NCBI RefSeq assembly: GCF_035207705.1
Contig: NZ_CP128187.1
Coordinates: forward strand, 682,001 to 746,000
Length of the DNA: 64,000 nt
Source: Maribacter sp. BPC-D8
Lineage (GTDB): Bacteria > Bacteroidota > Bacteroidia > Flavobacteriales > Flavobacteriaceae
Reading direction: 5' to 3'
The notes below the pieces were generated by a model. It did no database searches. It was not told the DNA's origin and saw only the letters and a program-made list of their open reading frames with translations. Shown one piece after another: positions 19,629 through 28,662 of this stretch. Made by a program: the position numbers and the translations under genes. Positions within the stretch are counted from its first letter, which is position 1. Each line of letters starts with the position of its first letter.

Positions 19629-20023
19629 TAAGGCTTTATGTTTAAGTTTTTTTTTAATTCCTCAACATCTCTATAACCTAGATTCTCAGCAGCTACCTCG
19701 AGATAGCTATCGGTCACCAATTTGTCCAGGTCTTTTTTAATAAGAAGGTCCTTAAGTTGCTTTAGCTCTTTTTGCAGGGCTTTGATACGGGAAAGTTCAT
19801 CGTCTGTTTGCACGGTTACACGGGTGTTCATTAGATCTTTACGATCGTACTTTTTTATCCATACGTTTATAGTACTGGATTGTATACCGTAAGTTAATGC
19901 AATTTGTCTTTTGGAATGGTTTCCTTTGGTTAGTTCTGCCAATACCTTGAGCTTAAAGCTCTCACTATAGCGTTTTACATATCCATCATTTTTATACATA
20001 TACTTGAAGTGTTTTGTATACAT
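19628..20023 (-). CDS. IS3-family OrfA helix-turn-helix protein, copy 1
   Basis: The protein has 131 residues and an HTH_Tnp_1-type domain: YSESFKLKVLAELTKGNHSK, then IALTYGIQSSTINVWIKKY. A leucine-zipper-like coiled coil follows (ELSRIKALQKELKQLKDLL). OrfA binds the IS ends, and frameshifting joins it to OrfB. Near its end the coding strand carries nine adenines, which is where slippage is expected. The start codon lies 17 bases inside the right IS end. Confidence 0.95.
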   Translation of the reverse strand: MYTKHFKYMYKNDGYVKRYSESFKLKVLAELTKGNHSKRQIALTYGIQSSTINVWIKKYDRKDLMNTRVTVQTDDELSRIKALQKELKQLKDLLIKKDLDKLVTDSYLEVAAENLGYRDVEELKKNLNIKP

Positions 20024-20161
20024 ATTTCAGGACGGGTCAATATTGTGGGCAACGTATTTTTAGATGTTTTGTTGCTTAACTAAACATTTACCAACCGAAC
20101 TAAAAATCTGCCTAGGTTTTATGTATTTAATGAACTAATAGTAAAATATAAACGGTATTAA

Positions 20162-20683
20162 CTAAATTATATTTAGGCTTTTGGCAACATCTTTTTTCCA
20201 CTTTTTTCTATCCTGCATTTTAATTGAGATTTCTTCGCCAGTAATATCTAATAGCTCATATAATTTCTCAGAGTAGGGGAAACCTAATTTTCCGCCAACA
20301 GCGCAAAATAATTTTAAACTATCATCTTCTTCTATAGCAAAGTCAAAATAGTCCCACATAACATCTAAAATTAATAAGTTCCAATTTAGACCGTATTGCG
20401 TATATATTTCATCGTTTTCAAGTTCGAATTTTACTATTTCACTGCCATTATTTTTTTCAAATAAAGCATAAAAAGTTTCACCACAATCGAATATAGGGGT
20501 TACTTCTACATCAGTAAATATGGTGTATTCTGTCATTGTAGGGAAATAGAAATATGCTCCCTCTGGCTTTTGAAGCGAATAATCTAATTCATCAATTTCG
20601 CCAATATTGTTGAGAAATTGCTGTGGTATTCCATACTTTAATAACTTACTATGTCTTTCTTCTTTCGGAGTTAGTTTTTTCAT
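20162..20683 (-). CDS. Accessory hypothetical protein, paralogue of the protein at 34999
   Basis: The protein has 173 residues. It is acidic and cytosolic, and closely similar along its whole length to the protein encoded at 34999-35517: both share FPTMxxxTIFxxxEVTPIFD and YGLNWNLLIxDVxWxYFD. I do not recognise the family. The size, acidity and scattered paralogues resemble immunity-type or SMI1-associated accessory proteins, but no toxin is adjacent. It lies between the IS element and the SUKH-like gene, and its promoter is not evident. Confidence 0.65.
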   Translation of the reverse strand: MKKLTPKEERHSKLLKYGIPQQFLNNIGEIDELDYSLQKPEGAYFYFPTMTEYTIFTDVEVTPIFDCGETFYALFEKNNGSEIVKFELENDEIYTQYGLNWNLLILDVMWDYFDFAIEEDDSLKLFCAVGGKLGFPYSEKLYELLDITGEEISIKMQDRKKWKKDVAKSLNII

Positions 20684-20785
20684 GTTTTAGGTAATTGTTG
20701 AACTAAAAATTGTTTTTAATCGACTTAAGTTAAAACTTTTACTAATAGCTGTTCGCTTAATAAAATTATCTGTTGAAAGTTATGC

Positions 20786-21292
20786 TCAATCAAATGCGTC
20801 TCCCAAACTTTTAAACTCACTAGCAATCCAATACCAAGAATCTCCTTTTCCTTTCGAACTATAAAGACGCCAGAGTAATTCTGTAAAGTTATTTGCTACA
20901 ATTTCAGACATTCCTTCTTCGCCATGTGTTTCAAGAAAACTATCATAACATTTTCCATTGTTTTTAACTGTTAGATCAATACTGATATATTGAGATAAAG
21001 CATCACTTTTCGCTATTAAGAACCATTCATTAGTAACATCGTTTTCAAGTTCTTCCCAAATTACATCATCTTCAGGGTAGAGGTATTTATTCGTTGAGAT
21101 AAACTCTTCTTTTCCTACTATTTTGATACCAAAAGTTTCATTTTCAAACAAACTAATACCGTTAGTCATTTTAAAGAATACATCTAAATCATCAGGAATC
21201 TTATTTTCAATTACTAACTTATCATTTGGTTCAAAAACCTTACAATTTGAATCTTTAGAAATTAATTCAATAAGTTCTTTTAAGTCGGTCAT
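20786..21292 (-). CDS. SMI1/KNR4 (SUKH)-like protein
   Basis: The protein has 168 residues. IPDDLDVFFKMTNGISLFEN is the typical start of the SUKH domain (folded strand, then helix, with the conserved NG), followed by FGIKIVGKEEF and the later WFLIAKSDALSQYISIDL. The C-terminal helix is NNFTELLWRLY. In bacteria SUKH proteins are often immunity proteins of contact-dependent or polymorphic toxins. No toxin gene is next to it here. Its start codon lies just beyond one end of a degenerate palindromic element (21298-21484). Confidence 0.65.
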   Translation of the reverse strand: MTDLKELIELISKDSNCKVFEPNDKLVIENKIPDDLDVFFKMTNGISLFENETFGIKIVGKEEFISTNKYLYPEDDVIWEELENDVTNEWFLIAKSDALSQYISIDLTVKNNGKCYDSFLETHGEEGMSEIVANNFTELLWRLYSSKGKGDSWYWIASEFKSLGDAFD

Positions 21293-21297
21293 ATTTT

Positions 21298-21484
21298 TAC
21301 ATTACATAATATTATAGCTGATTATCTACCTGCGGGTGCCTTTTATATGCGCAATTTTTTAGATTATTATTTTCTTATCAAAGCTGAAATTCACTTTAGA
21401 TAACTAATAAAATTAGCGACTTTATAAAAATACGAAAACCTTTCGGTTTCCTGTAAAATACTACGTTAGGCAAATATTTTTGTA
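21298..21484. repeat. Degenerate attC-like palindromic element (R0)
   Basis: The right half carries the conserved core of the elements seen further along (AAAGCTGAAATT, then ATTAGCGACTTTATAAAAAT, then ACCTTTCGG) in the same orientation. The left end, TTACATAATATTATAGC, and the inverted right end, TTACAAAAATATTTGCC, still match. It lies directly before the SUKH-like gene's start codon, as the other copies do for their genes. The gene on its other side (21578) is on the plus strand, so the array is disturbed here. Confidence 0.5.
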
Positions 21485-21577
21485 AGTTAATTATAGTGTT
21501 TAATGTCGTTCATCGATGTTATTGAAAATGGCTAATAAATAAACATTTTTTTCGTTTATAAATCAAATCAAAATAAC

Positions 21578-23269
21578 ATGAAAAATTTCTTGTCTGCAAC
21601 AGCATTATTAGGTCTATTGTTTATTAGTGTAATCAGTTGTAGTAGTGATAGTGATTTAAGTAGTTTACTAGAAGAGGGGGCAACAAGCTCAGAACCAATA
21701 GGTGATTATGTTTCACCAATAGGAGTACCTGATGCATGGATTTCTCCAGATTTAGAAAGTCCTGAAAGACCAGAAACATGGGAAACAGAACTAGCGGGTT
21801 ATTATTATGTGGAGTATGCTGTGGGATCAGATACCGATAATACCTATGGTACACCAAATGCGCCTCGTAAAACAATTCCTTTTCCGGTTCCTGCAGGGTC
21901 TTATGTTGTTGTTGCTGGTAATTATAATTACATACAAAACGATATTAAACTAAGAGGAGAAGGTACAGGAGATACTTGGGTAGCTGGCGAAAGCGGACCT
22001 GTTTGGGTGGTAAGCGATTCAGAAAAAAAAGCCGAAATAACGGATAAAAAAATGTTGCTATCTGGCAGTTATGTATATCTAGACGGATTTTATTTTCACT
22101 CTGGTGGTCGTATACAATTGGGTTCATATCAATCTGGTAGTCAGGTAGATCATATTTTAATTCGAAATAGTGAGATGAAGGGCGAAGTTGATGTTGCTGG
22201 TGGTGTCTTAATAAATACTGTTGGTTTAGAAGAAGGACCAGCAAAAGATATTATCATCTACAATAATAAAGCGCATAGAATTGGTCCGTTAGATTCTGAT
22301 GTAGATATAGACGCTCGTGGTTGCTCTATTCAAGGTTATACTAGTAATATGTGGGTAGTAGATAATGAATTCAGTGAATCTTCTGCGGGGCTTCAAGTAG
22401 AAGCTGGTTCAATAGAACGTCAAGCCACAACTCATCATATTTATATAGGTAGAAACCATGTATTTAATATAGCTCAAGCTGGTATTGGGGTGAAATATGC
22501 TTTAGATATTATAATAAGTGAAAATATAGTTCACGATATTATTGATACACCTTGGTCACCATCTAAAGGCATCGGTTTTCAATACGCACCTGATCGCGTT
22601 TGGATCCTTTTTAATGAAATTTATAATGTATACACAGGTATTCGAGGCGGAAGTGATAATGGAGGCGCAGGATCTGTTGGTGAGAGTGTATTTATTATAG
22701 GAAATTTAATTAGAGATAATACTATTGATGGTACTGCTTATAACGGAGCTACTGAAGGTTTAGGTATAGAAATTAATAACGGAGCAACACCAAGGTATAT
22801 AATTAATAATACGATTGTAAATAATGATGTAGGTGTTGCAAATGGTTATTATAATTCAACAATGTATATTGAAAATAATGTAATCTCTAATTCTAGTGTT
22901 TTTGATATTATGCTTGAAGATAGTTATCAGACAGGTGCACAATCAACACTTAAAAACAATCATTTCGATACTGAAGCTAAAATTATATGGAGTAATGGTG
23001 TTACGCATGATTTAGAAAGTTTTCAAGCTGCATTTAATAAGGGAGAAGGGTGTATTAGCGCTGATCCTTTATTTGTAGATGCCAATGCCGGTGACTTTAC
23101 ATTACAAGCATCAAGCGCAGCCGTAAGCAGTGCATTACAACCGAGTAATTTATCTGTTGATGTTTATGATCTTTTCGAATCGTTTTACAATATAGATATC
23201 AGAGTTGATATTAATAATGATGCTAGACCAAGTACCGATTCTTGGAATATGGGGGCATACTCAAATTAA
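21578..23269 (+). CDS. Right-handed parallel beta-helix lipoprotein
   Basis: The protein has 563 residues. The signal peptide has lipobox FISVISCSSD. From about residue 130 there are repeated beta-helix coils of the PbH1 type: SYVYLDGFYFHSGG, ILIRNSEMKGEV, WVVDNEFSES, IYIGRNHVFNIAQAG and MYIENNVISN. This fold is that of polysaccharide lyases, pectate lyase-like enzymes and surface adhesins. No catalytic site can be assigned. It is expected to sit on the cell surface. It is read against the direction of the surrounding accessory genes and is followed by a clear terminator. Confidence 0.8.
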   Translation: MKNFLSATALLGLLFISVISCSSDSDLSSLLEEGATSSEPIGDYVSPIGVPDAWISPDLESPERPETWETELAGYYYVEYAVGSDTDNTYGTPNAPRKTIPFPVPAGSYVVVAGNYNYIQNDIKLRGEGTGDTWVAGESGPVWVVSDSEKKAEITDKKMLLSGSYVYLDGFYFHSGGRIQLGSYQSGSQVDHILIRNSEMKGEVDVAGGVLINTVGLEEGPAKDIIIYNNKAHRIGPLDSDVDIDARGCSIQGYTSNMWVVDNEFSESSAGLQVEAGSIERQATTHHIYIGRNHVFNIAQAGIGVKYALDIIISENIVHDIIDTPWSPSKGIGFQYAPDRVWILFNEIYNVYTGIRGGSDNGGAGSVGESVFIIGNLIRDNTIDGTAYNGATEGLGIEINNGATPRYIINNTIVNNDVGVANGYYNSTMYIENNVISNSSVFDIMLEDSYQTGAQSTLKNNHFDTEAKIIWSNGVTHDLESFQAAFNKGEGCISADPLFVDANAGDFTLQASSAAVSSALQPSNLSVDVYDLFESFYNIDIRVDINNDARPSTDSWNMGAYSN

Positions 23270-23278
23270 GTATAAAAT

Positions 23279-23313
23279 GTCAGTGTTATTTCTATAATTA
23301 CACTGACTTTTTC
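23279..23313 (+). terminator. Rho-independent terminator after the beta-helix gene
   Basis: An 8-bp stem GTCAGTGT / ACACTGAC with a 13-base loop is followed at once by TTTTT. It begins 9 bases after the stop codon of the beta-helix lipoprotein. Confidence 0.8.
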
Positions 23314-23502
23314 TTAATAATTGTTTCATCTAAATATTTGATTTGGTGTGTTTTAGTGCTTTGCCTTTTAAATAACTAGTAGCGTTGAACAAACTCTAAA
23401 TTAATAATAGCGCTGTAAGTGGTTATTAATCAATTCTTAGTTTACGTTTTGTCAGTTTAGCAACTAAGACTAATAAGCTATTTATTGAAAGAGGAGCATA
23501 AG

Positions 23503-23859
23503 TTATATTTCAAATTTATGTGTAAACGCTAAACCTCCATAATAAAAAAGGGTCATCCAATATAGAAACTGAAAGGGAAACGAAAAGAAGAAGTGTTTCC
23601 ATGAAACTTCTTGTTTAAACATCAAAAAGATACCACCTGCTAGAACAACTAGTTGAATAATACAAAATATCATGTATAATTGCGATTCAAATTCTTTTGA
23701 AGTGTATGGAGAACAAATTGTAATAATTACAAAAAGCAATAACATAATTGCTGAAGGCAATAAAATATTGAGATCTAATTTGAAAGCGTATTTAACAAGT
23801 AATCCCATTAGAACTAATGGCGAAACAAAATAGATAAGGTCTAGTAAGCTTGTGTTCAT
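23503..23859 (-). CDS. Small four-helix membrane protein, unknown
   Basis: The protein has 118 residues with four hydrophobic segments (about 7-24, 32-48, 62-82 and 90-112). No family is recognised. It stands alone on the minus strand between two plus-strand genes, with AT-rich flanks. An inner-membrane location is inferred from composition only. Confidence 0.5.
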   Translation of the reverse strand: MNTSLLDLIYFVSPLVLMGLLVKYAFKLDLNILLPSAIMLLLFVIITICSPYTSKEFESQLYMIFCIIQLVVLAGGIFLMFKQEVSWKHFFFSFPFQFLYWMTLFYYGGLAFTHKFEI

Positions 23860-24383
23860 TTCCTTTTATATTTCAAATCAGTTTTTCAAGACTTCGGCTA
23901 AGTAAATAGTTACTACACCAAGTTAGTTTTATGATTGATTAATAGCCTATTAAGGGTTTTTTTTATTGGTTACTAAGATAAATACTATTTCTGTTAGTTT
24001 TTCTGTTCAACAATTGTTTTAGAATTTTCGGTGAACAAGAAAAAAGATAAATAGACCCACCGATTTTAAAACAATATATGTCTGCATCAAATATACTTTC
24101 TAAGGGTCATTTAATCTTTCATACATAGACATAAAATTACAACAGCGATAGTAGGGGAGATTTAATAGACTTAAGCTCGTTCTTTAATATTTAACCAAGT
24201 TTAACTTGGTTAAATATTAAATATGACAACTACTATTCTGGTTTGGTGAAATAATCATTGTACAAAATGTTCTTAAAATTTTAAATGAAATCAGTACTTT
24301 TTTATACCAATGATTATCTCAGTTGATAACGAATTGAATGCTTTGTTTTTTACTACTTTTATTGGCGACAAAAATATAACTAA
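23860..24383. other. 524-bp AT-rich intergenic region with a perfect palindrome
   Basis: No open frame of note is found. The stretch holds a perfect 39-base palindrome at 24184-24222 (listed separately). A TACAAC at 24139-24144 resembles the boxes of the palindromic elements, but no partner arm is found. The promoter of the cyclophilin gene should lie in the last 100 bases. Confidence 0.5.
24184..24222. repeat. Perfect 19-bp inverted repeat with 1-base centre
   Basis: The arms TTTAATATTTAACCAAGTT and AACTTGGTTAAATATTAAA are exact reverse complements around a single T. The hairpin is AT-rich and lacks a following T-run, so it is not a typical terminator. It could be an operator for a dimeric regulator or a cruciform-forming site. 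It lies 162 bases before the cyclophilin start codon. Confidence 0.85.
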
Positions 24384-24950
24384 ATGAAGTGTTTAAAGTA
24401 TTTGATGGTATTCGTATTATTTACAGCGTGTAAGTCTTACGAAATAGGAAAAATTGACACTCAGAAGGGAGAAATTTTAGTTTGGTTGCATGATGAAACT
24501 CCGAATCATAAAGCGAGTTTTATAGAACTTGCGAATGCAGGATATTGGGATTCGTTGACTTTTAATAGGGTGATTCCTGATTTTGTTGCACAAGGTGGTT
24601 GTCCAGATACTCCCGAAGGTTTTAATGATCCCGAATATTTGTTAGCTCCAGAATTTGACTCAAAACTAACGCATACATACGGAGCAGTAGGGGCAGGGCG
24701 AGATGGTAATGCTGAAAAATTATCGGCTCGTTGTCAGTTTTACATCGTACAAAATAAAGATGGTCTACATCGTTTAGACGGTGACTATACAGTTTTTGGC
24801 AATGTTCTAAAAGGGATGAATGTTGTAAACGAATTAGTAGGTGTACCAAAAGATTCTACTGATACACCGATTACACCATTACCATTAGATATTTCAATAG
24901 TAAAGATTTCTGCGAAAAGGCTAAAAGAGCTACGGCTAAATAATAAATAA
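24384..24950 (+). CDS. Cyclophilin-type peptidyl-prolyl cis-trans isomerase, lipoprotein
   Basis: The protein has 188 residues. The signal peptide ends with lipobox LFTACKS. The cyclophilin fold is seen in FNRVIPDFVAQGG (active-site arginine in FNRV), then CQFYIVQNKDGLHRLDGDYTVFGNVLKGMNVV. The usual FMxxxxxPWLNG-type elements are shortened, as in other Bacteroidota lipoprotein cyclophilins. It should speed proline isomerisation of proteins in the periplasm. It is on the plus strand, convergent with the first gene of the minus-strand accessory array. Confidence 0.85.
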   Translation: MKCLKYLMVFVLFTACKSYEIGKIDTQKGEILVWLHDETPNHKASFIELANAGYWDSLTFNRVIPDFVAQGGCPDTPEGFNDPEYLLAPEFDSKLTHTYGAVGAGRDGNAEKLSARCQFYIVQNKDGLHRLDGDYTVFGNVLKGMNVVNELVGVPKDSTDTPITPLPLDISIVKISAKRLKELRLNNK

Positions 24951-24970
24951 TAGAAGTGTAAAAATATTGT

Positions 24971-25164
24971 ATGTTTCTGTCTACGCCCGAAGCTCAAGTT
25001 TCTTGCCAGCGCGGAACACTTGGGTATGTTCGGGCGGGTTTTAATCAATGTTTCTTGTTCAGAGTTAAATCCGTTCCCGATAGCTATTGGTATTAGCGAC
25101 TACACACACACACACAGCTTAGCTTTAAAGCCATAGGTCAGTATTTGGTATAGCTTGTGTTACT
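24971..25164. repeat. attC-like palindromic element, degenerate (R1), distal end of array
   Basis: The conserved core is present in the usual orientation (GTTAAATCC, a CCCGATAGCTATTGG hairpin, ATTAGCGAC). The right box is GTTACT at 25159-25164, with 20 bases between its inverted AAC and the arm end as in the intact copies. It lies 8 bases from the stop of the gene at 25173. An internal 8-bp hairpin, CGCCCGAA / TTCGGGCG, is perfect. The core is followed by an (AC)8 run at 25102-25116. The left box cannot be placed. Confidence 0.65.
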
Positions 25165-25172
25165 ACTAGTTT

Positions 25173-25805
25173 TTAATCGAAATTAGACCAGGTTCCTCGA
25201 TTCAAATTCCCTCTTAACTTCTCATCGTATAATCTATTAGCTACGAATAGTGTCACCCAAAATCTATCTTGTTTATAAAATTGATCATATGCCTTTTTTG
25301 GGTGTATTTGAATAACTCTATCTTCATCAAACCATGTTAACCTAGTTCCTTCAGCAAAAAGTTTTTCTCTACCTGTAGAATTAGAAGAATCTTTTATAAT
25401 AGGATTTCCGTATAATGAATTAAGTTTTGAAATCATTTTATTATAAGCAATACTATCTGTATTCTCATTTTTAGCATAAAAGATTAAGAATTCATTTTTA
25501 GAATTGGTTAAGGCTCCAATTTTCGAGAAATATAAATTGTCAAAAACAGCTAACTTATCAGTAGTGGAAGACCTTTTATGAGTGTATTCAGAAATTTCTT
25601 CTAAATCACCTCTAATATCATATTCATATTCTCCAATTTGATAATGCTCATAATTTGCATCATCAATATCAAAAAAAGAATCTACATTAAAATTATTATT
25701 TAGCTTTTCAAGATTTAAAATATCTTTTTTGAATTTTAAATTAGTTTGTCCATTACATCCAGTAATAATGGATAACATTATAAAACTTATGAATATTTTT
25801 TTCAT
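25173..25805 (-). CDS. Hypothetical lipoprotein (array gene)
   Basis: The protein has 210 residues. The signal peptide ends in SIITGCNGQ, a lipobox. The mature part is polar with a tyrosine-rich middle (YEHYQIGEYEYDIRGDL) and no recognised domain. Its stop codon lies 8 bases from the right box of element R1, which makes it the last cassette-like gene of the array on this side. Confidence 0.6.
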   Translation of the reverse strand: MKKIFISFIMLSIITGCNGQTNLKFKKDILNLEKLNNNFNVDSFFDIDDANYEHYQIGEYEYDIRGDLEEISEYTHKRSSTTDKLAVFDNLYFSKIGALTNSKNEFLIFYAKNENTDSIAYNKMISKLNSLYGNPIIKDSSNSTGREKLFAEGTRLTWFDEDRVIQIHPKKAYDQFYKQDRFWVTLFVANRLYDEKLRGNLNRGTWSNFD

Positions 25806-25896
25806 TTTTTAAATTAATGGTGGCATAAAAATATATAGACCTTTTGGTAAAGATCGAGACCCTTTTTACGTAAAGCTTTTATTTGGCTTAGTTTAT

Positions 25897-27003
25897 TTAT
25901 GAAAGACTCTTCAACGCTCTATTGATGATAATTACTTCTTTGTTATTTATTCCTCTTTCTGTAGAAGGGTAAAGTATTACCGCATAGTTGTTTTCAGTAG
26001 TTTTGTTAACGCTAGATATAATAAGTCTATCGTTAGGCATTTGCAGTATTTTATTAGAAACTAACTCTTTAAAACCGTTGATGTCTTTACTATAGAAGAA
26101 TTCTAATAATTTGTCTTTTTTAGTCGTAAACCAACCATTACCAAACTCACCGTTAAACACCGTAACATAAGTGTCATCTGCTATTTTCACAGGACTCCAA
26201 GTGTTATAAAAACTATTTTTAATGTCAATTAATTCTTGAGAGGTAATAGCACCAGATTTAGATATTGTCTTAATCGTAACTACTCCTTTTTCATTGTATA
26301 AGAGATAAGAATCGTTTTCAAAAGATAGATTCAATATTTCTTTAAAATATTGAGGAGCTAGTTTTATAGTTCTTTTCTGTAGTTCATTTCCTTTTGCATC
26401 TATTAATCTATGCAACCAACTATTATCTTCATAAGCTAAAAGATGAATTTCATTATCATTAATAAATATGTTATTATTTCTAGGAAGAGAAATTTTTACA
26501 TTGTGTTTTTTCTTTAATAAACCTTCTTTAAACTCCATCGAAAGTAGCTTGTCAGGTTTCGTATCTGACCATGAATCTGCAAAATGAAATACTGAATATT
26601 CATTTGATATTCCTATGAAATCGCCTACAAAAGGTCTATTACCTTTTTTGAGTACAATTTCTTCTCTATTAAATATAGGAATACTTATTTCTAGTTCTTT
26701 ATCAGGATGATATGGTATGATGGAAACATAATTTTCTAATGCAGGACTATGAAATAATGTTGGTAAAATACCATCATCTTCTTTGTAATTTTTATCTCTA
26801 CCATCAATGTCTATAACACTATATATTAAGCTATATTGACCCTCGTCATCACTATCAACGTAGTTGGCTAAAAGACTCTTTTCTTTATAATTTATACTCT
26901 TTTTTGCCGAAATGCCATATTCAGCGGTTAGGGTAGTTATTTTACCGAACTCAGAATCTTCAGTTACGTTAGAAAAACAATTTATTTTTTTAAGATTTTC
27001 CAT
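25897..27003 (-). CDS. Hypothetical cytosolic protein, probably beta-rich (array gene)
   Basis: The protein has 368 residues without signal peptide or membrane segment. The alternating short strands (FVGDFIGISNEYSVFHFADS, then DDTYVTVFNGEFGNGWF) suggest a propeller-like beta fold, but no repeat family is recognised. Between it and the next array gene (25806-25896) is a scrap, CATAAAAATATATAGACCTT, resembling the core of the palindromic elements. Confidence 0.55.
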   Translation of the reverse strand: MENLKKINCFSNVTEDSEFGKITTLTAEYGISAKKSINYKEKSLLANYVDSDDEGQYSLIYSVIDIDGRDKNYKEDDGILPTLFHSPALENYVSIIPYHPDKELEISIPIFNREEIVLKKGNRPFVGDFIGISNEYSVFHFADSWSDTKPDKLLSMEFKEGLLKKKHNVKISLPRNNNIFINDNEIHLLAYEDNSWLHRLIDAKGNELQKRTIKLAPQYFKEILNLSFENDSYLLYNEKGVVTIKTISKSGAITSQELIDIKNSFYNTWSPVKIADDTYVTVFNGEFGNGWFTTKKDKLLEFFYSKDINGFKELVSNKILQMPNDRLIISSVNKTTENNYAVILYPSTERGINNKEVIIINRALKSLS

Positions 27004-27189
27004 TTACTTCCTTTATTAATGCCAATGTTTAAAAGTGATGTATTTCAACTTCGTCACAAGCTAATCTATTAATTTTTTTGCTTTACCACAGCCAAATTCA
27101 TTTTAATCAAAAGCTTTGCTAGTCTTCGTTTTTCTAAGGGCTGTTTTTGACTACTATAAAAGATAAATTATACAGTAATGTTTCTTAGG

Positions 27190-28557
27190 TTAATCATTGC
27201 TTTCAATTATATGATCTTCATTTTCTACCCAAGGAATTTCAATAACAATTTTACCCGTTTTATCTATATAGTACCACGTACCATCTGAATTAAAACGTGC
27301 TAAACCAGTATTGAAATCTGCAGCGCTATAGTAAATAGGCGGAATAATTTCTTTACCTGTTGTATCTATAAATCCTTTTTTGCGATCTATTATAACCATT
27401 GCCACGCCTTCTTTAAACTTATAAATTTTATCGTATTTAATAGGTGTAAGCTCTTTTCCTGTTTGGTCTATTATGCCATATTTATCGTTTAATTGAACAA
27501 TAGCAACTCCGTTTGAAAAACTGTTAACGTAATAATATTTTAAGGGTATTACTTCTGTACCTGTTTTGTCAATAAAACCTCTACTGCCATTTACTGCGAC
27601 ACCTGCTAAACCTTCAGAAAAATTATAAACAAATTCATAGTTAAAAGGAATAACAATATTCTCACTCTTATCTATATAGCCCGATTTGCCATTTAAATAA
27701 ACAACTGCTTTACCATCTAAAAAATTTGAGGCAGCCTCATATTTTAATGGGATAACTTCTTCTCCATTTAAATTTATGAAGCCCCATTTTTCATTTAAAC
27801 TAACCGCTGCTAAACCTTCTGAAAATCCTTTAATTTCATCGTATATTAAAGGTGTTATTTTTTTACCTGTCTTATCAATAAAACCCCATTTTCTATTTGA
27901 TCTTACCCCTATAAAACCTTCAGATGAATCTTGCATTTTATCATATTCAAAGGCAGTTATTTCTTTACCTGTTTTATCTATAAAGGCGCCTTGATTGTTT
28001 AATACAACTACAGCTAAGCCATCTGTAAATTCATTGGTTTTCTCATAAATAAAGGGAATTATTTCTTTTCCGTTTTTATCAATAAAACCCCATTTACCAT
28101 TTAAACTAGCACCTGCCAATTCTTCTGAAAAACCTTCAACGGCATCATATTTAAGTGGAATAATTTCTTCACCGTTCGCATTTACAAAGCCCCATTTATC
28201 ATTTAAACTAACTTCTGCCAAACCTTCAGAAAAATCATAAATCTGATCATATTTTAAAGGTGTTATTTCTTTTCCGGTTTTATTTATAAAACCCCACTTA
28301 CCATTTTTGCGAACTTTTGAAAAACCATTTGAAAAATCATTGATATAATCATATTTTAGTGAAATAACTTCTTTGCCTTTGGTATTTATAAATCCCCATT
28401 TTTCGTTCCGTTGAACACCTGCTAAACCTTCTGAGAACGATTCGGCATCATCATATGTTAGCTTTATAACTTCATTGTTCTTTTGACTAAAAGCGGATAA
28501 AGGGAAAGTCATTAATAAAAAAAGAGTAATCTTAATTATATTTTGCATGTAAATCAT
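27190..28557 (-). CDS. WG-repeat protein, exported
   Basis: The protein has 455 residues from ATG 28557; ATG 28548 is an equally good start and opens directly with the signal peptide (MQNIIKITLFLLMTFPLSAF). The mature protein consists of twelve WG-type repeats of about 33 residues, each with a KWGFIDKTGKEI-like strand and a (F)SEGLAxV hairpin. WG repeats are beta-rich and common in Bacteroidota surface or toxin-linked proteins. The binding partner is unknown. The repeats are near-identical at DNA level in places, so the copy number may vary. Confidence 0.85.
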   Translation of the reverse strand: MIYMQNIIKITLFLLMTFPLSAFSQKNNEVIKLTYDDAESFSEGLAGVQRNEKWGFINTKGKEVISLKYDYINDFSNGFSKVRKNGKWGFINKTGKEITPLKYDQIYDFSEGLAEVSLNDKWGFVNANGEEIIPLKYDAVEGFSEELAGASLNGKWGFIDKNGKEIIPFIYEKTNEFTDGLAVVVLNNQGAFIDKTGKEITAFEYDKMQDSSEGFIGVRSNRKWGFIDKTGKKITPLIYDEIKGFSEGLAAVSLNEKWGFINLNGEEVIPLKYEAASNFLDGKAVVYLNGKSGYIDKSENIVIPFNYEFVYNFSEGLAGVAVNGSRGFIDKTGTEVIPLKYYYVNSFSNGVAIVQLNDKYGIIDQTGKELTPIKYDKIYKFKEGVAMVIIDRKKGFIDTTGKEIIPPIYYSAADFNTGLARFNSDGTWYYIDKTGKIVIEIPWVENEDHIIESND

Positions 28558-28662
28558 AGTTGTTAGTGATTCTGAATATTTATTTAATACTAATGGTGGG
28601 GTTGAATATAGTAAGGTGTTTAGAAAACTTTTTGTCTACTTACAAAGCGACATTTAATAGCT

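Larger units (their letters stand above)
18732..20039. mobile_element. IS3-family insertion sequence, copy 1 (1308 bp)
   Basis: The ends are imperfect inverted repeats. The left end begins TGTCACGTCCTAAAATA, and the right end read inward is TGACCCGTCCTGAAATA (14 of 17 matches). The element is flanked by a direct 3-bp target duplication, ATA (18729-18731 and 20040-20042). It carries orfA and orfB in the usual overlapping arrangement on the minus strand. A second copy lies at 47310-48616. Copy 1 has an A9 run before the orfA stop and looks functional. It has inserted directly upstream of the hydrolase gene. Confidence 0.95.
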
